8,521 bases of DNA from the NCBI GenBank assembly GCA_049585815.1, contig JBAVAR010000058.1, forward strand, positions 1 through 8,521, in the 5' to 3' direction. Position 1 is the stretch's first letter. Each line of letters starts with the position of its first letter. The notes under the pieces were generated by a model. The model saw only the letters and a program-made list of their open reading frames with translations. It did no database searches and was not told where the DNA came from. This stretch comes from DATLSM01 sp049585815 (GTDB taxonomy: Bacteria; Actinomycetota; Thermoleophilia; Solirubrobacterales; 70-9). This document shows, piece by piece, positions 1 to 6,179 of the stretch. A program made the translations under genes and the position numbers.

Positions 1-39
1 CGCCAGCACCCCAGCCCGCACTGCCCGCCTCGGCCTCAC
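1..39 (-). CDS. Possible start of a further downstream gene (partial, at the left edge)
   Basis: Eleven bases beyond the stop of the metallo-hydrolase gene, a GTG on the minus strand opens a frame that stays open to the window edge (VRPRRAVRAGVLA, 13 codons). The Arg/Ala-rich start would suit a signal peptide or a cytoplasmic N-terminus, but 13 codons cannot identify anything. No convincing ribosome binding site is visible. It may equally be intergenic sequence. Confidence 0.2.
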   Translation of the reverse strand, partial: MRPRRAVRAGVLA

Positions 40-49
40 CGTGCCCAGG

Positions 50-808
50 TTACTGGCCGGCTGGCCAGTCGGATGGGAGGCGACCCTCGGCCCCCAGCTT
101 TTGCAGGTGGGCCTCCATCACCAGCGCCGCCACCGGGCGCACCTCGGCGGGGACGTCATCCCAGACCTCGGCGAGCAGCGCATCGCGCGAGCGCTCTCCG
201 CGCTCAAGCGCAGCCAACAGTCGCCTCTCCCGCATCTCGCGGTGGCCTACGTACTCGGTGAGCTTTGCCGCCGGGTCACGGATCCACGGCCCGTGGCCGG
301 GGCAGATCAGCTCGATTGGCTGACCCTGCAGCAGCGCCAGCGAATCCATATAGGCGGCGAGGGAACCGCCGTCGGGCGGCACGAAGGTCGAACCCTCGCC
401 CAGCACCAAATCGCCGCTGAAGCAGACGCCGTCGGCGCTCAAAAAACAGACGTGCTCAGCGGCGTGACCGGGGGTGGCGAGGGCGCGCAGACCGGCATGG
501 ACCTCGCCATCGCCCGGCAGGAGGACCTCTGCCCCCAGCCCGCCCGCCCCCGCCGCGTGGTCGGCGTGGGAGTGGGTGAGAAGGACGATGCCGATCCCCC
601 CCCGCGCCTTGGCCGCGGCGCGGATCGCCTCCAGGTGGCCGGGATCATCGGGCCCGGGATCGATCACGGCGCAGGGCCCCGAGCCATGCAGGTAGGTGTT
701 GGTCCCGGCCAGGGTCATCGGCCCCGGGTTGGGCGCGGTGATTCGCAGGATCTCCGGGTGACCCGGAGCCGGCAGCGCTCGAGGGGGCGCTTTACTGCCC
801 TCGCTCAG
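50..808 (-). CDS. LACTB2-like metallo-beta-lactamase-fold hydrolase
   Basis: Soluble MBL-fold hydrolase, probably two-metal, substrate unknown. Numbered from the CTG start chosen here (252 aa), the metal ligands are THSHADH (H79, H81, D83, H84), H115 in TPGHAAEH, D133 in SGD and H172 in PGHG. The C-terminal region after about 195 resembles the winged-helix tail of the LACTB2/RNase-Z-like branch. The first ATG (position 718) would start inside the family's conserved N-terminal block APNPGPMTLAGTNTYL and remove half of it. The frame stays open upstream with no ATG, GTG or TTG. A CTG at 808-806 overlaps the TGA of the preceding regulator (CTGA) and has AGGGAG 8 nt upstream, so I take it as the start; the ATG form (50-718, 222 aa) is the alternative. 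Known relatives include LACTB2 endoribonuclease and glyoxalase-II-like enzymes, so the exact reaction is not assigned. Confidence 0.85.
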   Translation of the reverse strand: MSEGSKAPPRALPAPGHPEILRITAPNPGPMTLAGTNTYLHGSGPCAVIDPGPDDPGHLEAIRAAAKARGGIGIVLLTHSHADHAAGAGGLGAEVLLPGDGEVHAGLRALATPGHAAEHVCFLSADGVCFSGDLVLGEGSTFVPPDGGSLAAYMDSLALLQGQPIELICPGHGPWIRDPAAKLTEYVGHREMRERRLLAALERGERSRDALLAEVWDDVPAEVRPVAALVMEAHLQKLGAEGRLPSDWPAGQ

Positions 809-2856
809 GCGGCGATCTCCCTGGCGATCGCCTCGCGGGCGTCCTCGGGCTCGAGCACGACGAGATCGCCCGCCCCCCGCAGAATCTCCCGCACAAGCCA
901 GGAGGTTCCCGCGTAGGGAAGCTCAACCACGACGGCGCCGTCGGCGAGCTCCTCGACAACGGTGCGCTCCTCGCGCAGCCAACGGGCCCGATCCGGTGAG
1001 ACCCAGACGCGGGCGACCTGCGCGGTCGGGACCTCGCCGTGGGTCATCCAGCCCTCGACCCCGGCCAGCTCCTCGACCTCCGGTCGCGGTTCAAAGGACC
1101 TCCCGGAGAGTTTTGCCTGCTTGATCCGGTCGAGCTTGAAGTGGCGCACGCCCTCTTTGGTCAGGTCATAGCACTCCACATACCAGCCCTCACGCCCGTT
1201 CTCGAGCCGGTAGGGCTCGACCGAGCGGTCGGTGAACTGGTCCTCGTTCTCCTTGTAGTACTTGAGATCGAGGACGCGGCACTCGGCGATCGCCTCGTTG
1301 ACCAGGCGCGCCACCTCGGCATCACCACCGCCGCCGGAGGCGATCTCCAGCCCCTCCTCGGAGGGATCGTGACCGAGCGCCGCGACGATCTTCGCCCGGG
1401 CGCTCTGCAGGCCGCCCTGCGGCAGGTGGTCGCCGAAGAGGTCGATCGCCGCGACCAGAGCCTTCGCCTCGAGCGGCAGCAGGCGCGCCGGACGGGCGAA
1501 GTTATCGCCGTAGGGCTCGGAGTCGACCTCGATCTCATCACCGAGGAATTCCGCATAGAGCACGTAGGTGCCGCCGCCGAAGTTGACGACGTTGAGCAGC
1601 TCGACGTCCTCACGCAGCTCCTCGTCGGTCAGCTCCAGCCGGCTGCGCAGCTCGGCGACCTTGAGCCGCTCCCCCTTCTTTGCCGTCTCGATCAAGAGGC
1701 CGGCGAGGGTGACCAGTCGGGCGAAGCGCTCGGGGCGGATCGCCGCCTCACCGCGGCCGTTGGAGCGCCCCCGCGTGGGCGCCTCGCGCAGCGGCCGCTC
1801 GACTATCTCGGCCGCCTTGAAACCGTTGTGGTGGCGCTCGTGCAGAAGGGAGAGCCGCGCCTCGACCTCCGCGCGCAGCTCCTCGGGCGCCAGCACCCGG
1901 GCGTTCTGGCGCCAGCGCAGCACCCAGGCGATCAGCTCGCGCTCGGAGGCGTAGTCGGTCTCAAAAACCGAGCCCTTGCCGGGCGCCGCGTCGGCCTTCT
2001 TCGCCGAGCGCAGCTCGCCGTAGGCGCCGAAGTCGCGCTCGATCAGCCAGGCGATCCGATCGCGGACGAAGATCTTCGCCCGGCCCTTGATCTCCCCCAG
2101 CTGCCAGTCGGCGCGCTGGCCGTAGTCGCGGCGGTCGAAGTCCTGCGGGGAAGAGAAATCGTGCTCTGCCTTGGATGCATACCCGACCTTGCCCTGGATC
2201 CGGGAGAGGCGGAAGACCCGCACCGCGTCGCGCTCGTGGGAGTGACCAATCAGATAGAACTGCCCGCCGCGGAAGACCAGGTGGTAGGGGTCAACGCGCC
2301 GTCGTGCGGTCTCATCGCGCTCCATCGTGTAGTAGGTGAACTCGATCGTCTTGCGGCGGGAGATCGCGGTCTCGATCTTGGAGAGGCGCTGGGAGAGGTC
2401 GCGGCCTCCGGCCGAGGCGGTCATCGCCATCTCGACCGGCGCGCGCTCACCCTCATTCAGCGGGTTGGGGTGGCCCCAGGCGACCTGCTGGAGCGCCAAC
2501 CGCAGCGGCTCGGCATAGGCAAAGCCACCGTCGGTGAGCAGCAGCAGGGCGGTGCTGAGCGCCGCCAGCTCCTCATCGGAGAACTCGATCGCGTCGAGGT
2601 AGAAGTTCTCCGGGGGCAGCGAGTAGAGCTCAGCCTCAAAGAACCCCTCGCCCGGCTTCTCGACCCCGAGCTCGATACCAAGGCTTTCCAGCTCGGCCCG
2701 ATCGGCGTAGAAGCGGCGCGCGAAGGCATCGTCGTTCATGTCGCTGTAGCCCTCCACCTCGCGCTTGATCTCCAGCGCCGAAACCGGCCTGCCCTGCGCC
2801 ATCAGGAACGAGATCAGAGAGAGCTGGCGGATCAGCTTCTCGGTGTCCTTCGCCAC
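805..2856 (-). CDS. pafBC: Fused PafB-PafC WYL-domain transcriptional regulator
   Basis: This 683-aa protein holds two complete copies of the HTH-WYL-WCX architecture. Copy 1 has a winged helix at about 5-70, a WYL domain at about 165-225 (QFYLIGHSHERDAVRVFRLSRI region) and a WCX extension at about 255-345. An Arg/Gly-rich linker (about 355-376) leads to copy 2, with a helix-turn-helix at about 377-440, WYL at about 520-580 (GWYVECYDLTKEGVRHFKLDRI region) and WCX at about 612-680. Actinobacterial PafB and PafC are usually separate genes that act together as the LexA/RecA-independent activator of the DNA-damage response, and natural fusions are known (for example in Arthrobacter). WYL domains are thought to sense nucleic-acid ligands. 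The GTG start is the only in-frame start after the upstream stop. A TATCCT -10-like box ends 7 nt before it, so the transcript may be leaderless. The pupylation genes that often neighbour pafBC are not in this window. Confidence 0.88.
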   Translation of the reverse strand: MAKDTEKLIRQLSLISFLMAQGRPVSALEIKREVEGYSDMNDDAFARRFYADRAELESLGIELGVEKPGEGFFEAELYSLPPENFYLDAIEFSDEELAALSTALLLLTDGGFAYAEPLRLALQQVAWGHPNPLNEGERAPVEMAMTASAGGRDLSQRLSKIETAISRRKTIEFTYYTMERDETARRRVDPYHLVFRGGQFYLIGHSHERDAVRVFRLSRIQGKVGYASKAEHDFSSPQDFDRRDYGQRADWQLGEIKGRAKIFVRDRIAWLIERDFGAYGELRSAKKADAAPGKGSVFETDYASERELIAWVLRWRQNARVLAPEELRAEVEARLSLLHERHHNGFKAAEIVERPLREAPTRGRSNGRGEAAIRPERFARLVTLAGLLIETAKKGERLKVAELRSRLELTDEELREDVELLNVVNFGGGTYVLYAEFLGDEIEVDSEPYGDNFARPARLLPLEAKALVAAIDLFGDHLPQGGLQSARAKIVAALGHDPSEEGLEIASGGGGDAEVARLVNEAIAECRVLDLKYYKENEDQFTDRSVEPYRLENGREGWYVECYDLTKEGVRHFKLDRIKQAKLSGRSFEPRPEVEELAGVEGWMTHGEVPTAQVARVWVSPDRARWLREERTVVEELADGAVVVELPYAGTSWLVREILRGAGDLVVLEPEDAREAIAREIAA

Positions 2857-2863
2857 GCGTCGC

Positions 2864-2869
2864 AGGATA
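2864..2869 (-). promoter_or_regulatory. Candidate -10 box for pafBC
   Basis: TATCCT on the minus strand ends 7 nt before the pafBC GTG, which would put the transcription start at or next to the start codon. It fits the TAnnnT form of actinobacterial -10 boxes. I see no good -35 and no match to the TTGTC-type half of the PafBC-dependent RecA-NDp promoter. Confidence 0.3.
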
Positions 2870-2910
2870 GTGAGAGCACCCTTCCCGCCCCGGCCCGCAC
2901 GGGTCGATCA

Positions 2911-2923
2911 CCGCAATTTGCGG
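2911..2923. promoter_or_regulatory. Perfect palindrome between divergent pafBC and pentapeptide genes (possible operator)
   Basis: CCGCAA-T-TTGCGG is a perfect 6-bp inverted repeat with a 1-base centre. It lies in the roughly 100-bp divergent intergenic region, and its right arm doubles as a weak -35 (TTGCGG) for the plus-strand gene. It is the most AT-rich patch of this intergenic region. Its position and symmetry suggest a protein-binding site; which regulator binds is unknown. Confidence 0.35.
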
Positions 2924-2947
2924 TCTGGCTGGGACCCTGAAGATAAC
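2918..2947 (+). promoter_or_regulatory. Candidate promoter of the pentapeptide-repeat gene
   Basis: TTGCGG (2918-2923) and GATAAC (2942-2947) are separated by 18 bp on the plus strand, giving partial matches to -35 and -10 consensus. The -10 ends only 10 nt before the GTG at 2958, so the mRNA would have almost no leader. The -35 overlaps the palindrome at 2911-2923. Confidence 0.3.
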
Positions 2948-2957
2948 CTCAGCGGGC

Positions 2958-3632
2958 GTGGGACGACGATCTCAACCGGCGGCAATTGGCGCAACGCAAG
3001 CGCCTGAAGTCGAGCGCAGCGAGCTCGATCGGGTGAGTTCCATCGAGCTCGCCGCGGGCGCGGAGCTGGAAGGGGTCGAGCTGAGCTCACTTCTCCTCGA
3101 TGGCGCCGATGCCGGCTCGATGCGGCTCGAGCGGGTGCATCTGGAGAACGTCAACCTGGGGGAATCCAAACTACGCGGCGTCAGGATCCTCGACACCGCC
3201 AGCACCGCCCTCAGCGCGGCCAACGGCGACTGGGGGGGCGCCCAGCTGAGCAGAGTCGCCTTCGAAGGCGGGCGGTTGACCGGGCTGAGCTTGGGCGAGG
3301 CCCGGATCGAGGAGGTCCAGTTCAAGGACTGCAAGCTCGACTACGCCAACTTCCGCCACAGCGTGATCGATCACGTGACCTTCGACGGCTGCGTGATGAG
3401 GGGCGCCGACTTTCAGGGCGCAGCGATCAGCGCGTCACGGTTTGCAAATTGCGAGCTGGGAGGGGCCGACTTCTCCAAGGCCGAGATGGCATCGGTCGAT
3501 CTGGCCGGGTCCTCGCTCGAAATCGCTGGATCCGTTCTTGCTCTGCGCGGCGCGATCGTCGATTCGTTGCAGCTCATCGAGCTGGCTCCGCGAATGGCCC
3601 AGGCGCTTGGGATCACGGTCAAAGAGGCCTAG
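2958..3632 (+). CDS. Pentapeptide-repeat protein
   Basis: 224 aa with no signal peptide or membrane segment. An aliphatic or aromatic residue recurs every five positions: L37, L42, L47, A52, L57, L62, L67, L72, I77, and then without a break L97, F102, L107, L112, I117, F122, L127, F132, I137, F142, M147, F152, I157, F162, L167, F172, M177, L182, L187. This is the register of a right-handed quadrilateral beta-helix, although the flanking positions are degenerate compared with A(D/N)LXX. The best units are GADFQ, GGADF and YANFR. The family includes gyrase-protecting DNA mimics (Qnr, MfpA), but most members have no known function and nothing here settles the role. GTG 2958 has no visible ribosome binding site; GTG 3033 (residue 26) is a possible later start that keeps all the repeats. 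The gene is divergent from pafBC, and its TAG overlaps the stop of the convergent HD gene. Confidence 0.85.
   Translation: MGRRSQPAAIGATQAPEVERSELDRVSSIELAAGAELEGVELSSLLLDGADAGSMRLERVHLENVNLGESKLRGVRILDTASTALSAANGDWGGAQLSRVAFEGGRLTGLSLGEARIEEVQFKDCKLDYANFRHSVIDHVTFDGCVMRGADFQGAAISASRFANCELGGADFSKAEMASVDLAGSSLEIAGSVLALRGAIVDSLQLIELAPRMAQALGITVKEA
3019..3052. repeat. 11-bp perfect inverted repeat around the alternative GTG start
   Basis: GCGAGCTCGAT (3019-3029) and ATCGAGCTCGC (3042-3052) are exact reverse complements with a 12-nt spacer. As RNA this would form a strong 11-bp stem whose loop holds the in-frame GTG at 3033. It lies just before the first recognisable pentapeptide repeats. Confidence 0.6.
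3629..3632. other. Shared CTAG: overlapping stop codons of convergent genes
   Basis: CTAG is its own reverse complement. The plus-strand pentapeptide gene ends with TAG at 3630-3632 and the minus-strand HD gene ends with TAG at 3631-3629. The two genes therefore overlap by 4 bp, with no room for a terminator between them. Confidence 0.9.
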
Positions 3633-4624
3633 GCTGCTCTTTGACCGAAATATGCGGAGCCCGACAGGGCCCGGTCAAAGCCAGACCAAGACTCCCCCTC
3701 GGGCAGCTCGCGCTCGAGCCGATCGAAGCTGCCGAGGCGACCGCCGAGGTTGTCGATCATGTGGACCAGGACCGCCTCGCGGGTGGCGGGGAGGACGGGG
3801 GAGCCGTGCTCGAGGGAGCCATGGTGGCTGAGGATGATGTGGAGCACCGCCTGGGCCAGACCCGGGTCAAAGCCGGGGATCTCCTCGATCTCGCGCCGCA
3901 CGAGGTAATAGCCGAGCGGAATCTCCCCCTGCAGGCGGCCGGCGTCGGTCAGGTCGATCGCCAGCGGGTCCTCGTTGTAGGCGGCGGTCTTGCCGATGTC
4001 GTGCAGGAGCGCGCCGCTGACCGCGATGTCGCGATCGATCCCAGGAAAGAAGGCGGCGGCGGCGCTGACCGCCTGGGCGACGGAGAGGGTGTGCTCGAGC
4101 AGCCCGTGGCGGTAGGCCTGGTGATAGACCTTGGCCGCCGGCGCCTCGCGAAAACGTGCCCAGATCGCCGAGCCCTCACCAAAGAAGCGCTCGAGCAGCT
4201 GCCTCAGCTGCTGGTCCTGGACGGTTCCAAGCAGCTCGCGCAGGTCGCTCTCCAGGCGCCCGAATGAGATATCTGAGCCGGGCTCGAGGTCCGCGGCCCG
4301 GTACTCCTCGGTGCCGGCGACCCTCAGCTCGGCGAGCTTCACCTTCGCCCCCCATCGCTCGCTGACCTCAAACACTCCGGTGACGTGGACGGCGCAGCCG
4401 GAGGCGGCGAGGGCATAGCGCGCCTCGGCGTCCTCCCAGGAAATCGCCTCGACCATCGAGCTGGCATCGCCCAGCACCAGGCGCAGCCAGGGCTCGCCAT
4501 TTCGCTTGCGCCGCAGCTCCCGCTCGCGAACCGCGAAGACGCCCTCGACCCGCTGGCCGTCCTCCAGATCCCGCAGCGGCACCCTCGCCGGCGCCGAGGT
4601 GTCAATCAGGGCCTGCTGGGTCAT
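3629..4624 (-). CDS. OB-fold plus HD-domain phosphohydrolase, YhaM-like 3'-5' exoribonuclease
   Basis: 331 aa from the ATG at 4624. Residues about 20-105 form an OB-like nucleic-acid-binding segment (GVFAVRERELRRKRNGEPWL, then VTGVFEVSERWGAKVKL). Residues about 165-300 form an HD domain: HGLLEHT (H173, H178), LLHDIGK (H208, D209), ILSHHGSLEHGSP (H267, H268) and MIDNLGGRL (D291). The OB-HD order and the SHHG-x-x-E-x-GSP block are typical of YhaM, a metal-dependent 3'-5' exoribonuclease of Gram-positive bacteria. A TTG at 4636 would add four residues (MGWE); ATG is preferred, though the GGGAG in front of it is too close to be a good ribosome binding site. The gene lies about 80 bp downstream of the DUF190 gene on the same strand, so it may be read through from the fluoride operon. 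Its TAG sits in the CTAG shared with the pentapeptide gene. Confidence 0.8.
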   Translation of the reverse strand: MTQQALIDTSAPARVPLRDLEDGQRVEGVFAVRERELRRKRNGEPWLRLVLGDASSMVEAISWEDAEARYALAASGCAVHVTGVFEVSERWGAKVKLAELRVAGTEEYRAADLEPGSDISFGRLESDLRELLGTVQDQQLRQLLERFFGEGSAIWARFREAPAAKVYHQAYRHGLLEHTLSVAQAVSAAAAFFPGIDRDIAVSGALLHDIGKTAAYNEDPLAIDLTDAGRLQGEIPLGYYLVRREIEEIPGFDPGLAQAVLHIILSHHGSLEHGSPVLPATREAVLVHMIDNLGGRLGSFDRLERELPEGESWSGFDRALSGSAYFGQRAA

Positions 4625-4704
4625 CTCCCATCCCAAAGTAGAGAGGGAGGCGGACGCCTCGCCAGCCCCGAGCTCAGCCCTCCCGGCGGGTCGAGGCCAT
4701 GAGG

Positions 4705-5817
4705 CTAGGGGTCGGGTAGGGGGCCCCTCGAGTCGGTATCAGCGAGGCGAAGGCCGCCCTCGAGATGGCCGCCGGGGCCACTGATCCGCAGCGCGGGCAC
4801 GACCTCGCTGGTCAGCAGCCCCGTCTCCTCGGTCAGCTCAGCGGCGATCTCAAACCAGCGCTCACAGCGCGTCGGGGTGTCGACGATGACGGTGAGGATC
4901 GGGACGTGGCGGCGCAGCGCGAGCAGGCGGTCGCCGTGGGGGGCGTGATCGCCGTGGTAGCCCCAGACGCCGCGAAGCGCGGTGGCTCCCGCCGCACCCT
5001 CGGCCCGCAGACGGCGGATCAGCTCCAGGTAGAGGGCATGGCCCTGGTACTCAGAGCGCTCAGAGCAGTAGACCATCAACTTCCTCCAGACCCCGAGGCC
5101 CGAGCGCTCGCTGTCGGGTAGCGGCAGGGGAGGGGCGAGGGTGCTGCCCTCACGCCGGCAGACGCGGACGGCCTCTAGGGTGGCGAGCGGCCGGCCGAGT
5201 GAGAGTTCCAGCTCGGCGAGAGCGCTGGCGATCGGTCCCCGCTCACCGACGGCGACCGTCATTGCCGGCACCGCAGCGTTGGCGGCAAAAAAGCGGGCAC
5301 GCAGACGGTGGCCCGCCGCGGTGCCGTCGACCCCGAGCAGGACGGTCGCCCCGGCGACTCCGTGGCGGTGAAGCGCCTCGACCACGCCGACGTGGGCGGG
5401 AGATCCGGCGAGCCGCTCGCGCCGGCCGGTGTAAACGGTCAGCTTCACCTCCTCGTGGGGCTCGTGCTCGGGACGCCGATCGCCGTCGGCGAAGCGGGCG
5501 CGCTCCAGGGTGAGGAGCCCCTCGCCGGCGATCTGCGCCAGCTCCGCCGCGACGGCCTCGATCCGCTCGCGGCGGTCGAGCGCGACGGCGACCAGCGGCA
5601 GGTCCTCAGAGAGGCTGAGCAGACGGTCAGTCTGCAGCCGCTGGCCAGCACCGAACCCCTCGGCACCGCGCAGCAGGATGCTGGCGGTCAGCTTCCTGCG
5701 CTCGAAAAGATCGAGGGTCGCCTCCGAGAGGAAGCGCCCGCGGTAGCGATCGTGCTCGCCGAAGTAGAAGGTGAGCTTCAGCGCCTCACCCCCCGCCGAG
5801 CCCGGATCGCCACTCAC
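4705..5817 (-). CDS. Triple DUF190-domain protein of the fluoride operon
   Basis: 370 aa containing three tandem, diverged copies of the roughly 100-aa DUF190 domain. They begin at about 12 (LKLTFYFGEHDRYRGRFLSE), 124 (VKLTVYTGRRERLAGSPAHV) and 246 (KLMVYCSERSEYQGHALYLE). Each continues with a helix, a (G)AT/S-x-L-x-G-x-x-G strand-turn, and a hydrophobic strand such as LPLVAVALD, PAMTVAVGE or PILTVIVDT. DUF190 proteins adopt a PII-like ferredoxin fold and are often encoded next to crcB; their molecular role is not established. Most are single-domain, so a triplicated chain is unusual. Copy 3 ends near 345, followed by a short Gly/Asp/Pro-rich tail. Start GTG 5817 overlaps the crcB2 stop (GTGA) and has GGGAGG 6 nt upstream, inside crcB2, indicating translational coupling. 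Confidence 0.85.
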   Translation of the reverse strand: MSGDPGSAGGEALKLTFYFGEHDRYRGRFLSEATLDLFERRKLTASILLRGAEGFGAGQRLQTDRLLSLSEDLPLVAVALDRRERIEAVAAELAQIAGEGLLTLERARFADGDRRPEHEPHEEVKLTVYTGRRERLAGSPAHVGVVEALHRHGVAGATVLLGVDGTAAGHRLRARFFAANAAVPAMTVAVGERGPIASALAELELSLGRPLATLEAVRVCRREGSTLAPPLPLPDSERSGLGVWRKLMVYCSERSEYQGHALYLELIRRLRAEGAAGATALRGVWGYHGDHAPHGDRLLALRRHVPILTVIVDTPTRCERWFEIAAELTEETGLLTSEVVPALRISGPGGHLEGGLRLADTDSRGPLPDP

Positions 5818-6179
5818 AGTGCGCCTCCCAGCCAGTGGCCGATGCTGAGCGCGGCCAACCCGGCGGTCAGCGAGAGGCCAAGGTTGAGCCAGAGCAGCTC
5901 GGCGCGGCCGGCCTCGCCGAGGCGCTGGGACTCAAACATCCAGGTCGAGAAGGTCGTGTAGGAGCCGAGACCGCCCCCCGCGAGGATCGTCAGGGAAACG
6001 CCCTGAAGCGCAGCACCGGCGAGGAGACCGAGGAGGAGCGCGCCGCTGAGGTTGACGGCGAGGGTGCCGGTGGGAAACGGCCCGACGCTGCGCTCGGCAA
6101 GCGCCGCATCGAGCAGGAAGCGAGCGATCGCGGCGGCGCCACCGAGAAGGGCGACGGCGACCCAGGCCGGAGCGCTCAC
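5814..6179 (-). CDS. crcB: Fluoride channel subunit CrcB/Fluc, second copy
   Basis: 121 aa and four predicted membrane helices, the usual Fluc size. Motifs: GGAAAIARF (R20), PTGTLAVNLSGALLLG (N43) and GGGLGSYTTFSTW (residues 68-80). Fluc channels export F- passively down its gradient as antiparallel dimers, and actinobacteria often encode two paralogues that form a heterodimer. The first of the two pore phenylalanines (GF in GFCG of the partner) is replaced here by Gly, while TTFST is kept. I start at GTG 6179, whose GTGA overlaps the TGA of the preceding crcB and which has AGGA 7 nt upstream. The longer open frame reaching 6467 is a shadow of the upstream gene: its extra residues are Arg/Pro-rich and unlike any Fluc. 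The stop overlaps the DUF190 start. Confidence 0.9.
   Translation of the reverse strand: MSAPAWVAVALLGGAAAIARFLLDAALAERSVGPFPTGTLAVNLSGALLLGLLAGAALQGVSLTILAGGGLGSYTTFSTWMFESQRLGEAGRAELLWLNLGLSLTAGLAALSIGHWLGGAL

Noticed and set aside
41..916. Plus-strand open frame opposite the MBL hydrolase
   Set aside because: The minus strand encodes a complete metal-binding MBL fold; the plus frame has no recognisable motif and spans two real genes.
2857..2910. RecA-NDp type (PafBC-dependent) promoter upstream of pafBC
   Set aside because: A TAnnnT box is present, but nothing like TTGTC-GTG at the required distance was found.
1039..2940. Long plus-strand open frame (633 codons) opposite pafBC
   Set aside because: It mirrors the regulator gene; its translation is a low-complexity Leu/Gly/Asp/Arg mix with no recognisable domain. 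High GC makes long antisense frames common, and the minus-strand product is a clear PafBC.
4637..4704. Hairpin GAGGC-GGAC-GCCTC (4647-4660) as terminator of the fluoride operon
   Set aside because: The stem is only 5 bp, there is no T-run, and it lies just upstream of the next gene; too weak to call.
5308..5961. Plus-strand open frame opposite the DUF190 gene
   Set aside because: It crosses the DUF190/crcB2 junction on the other strand, and its translation has no coherent domain.
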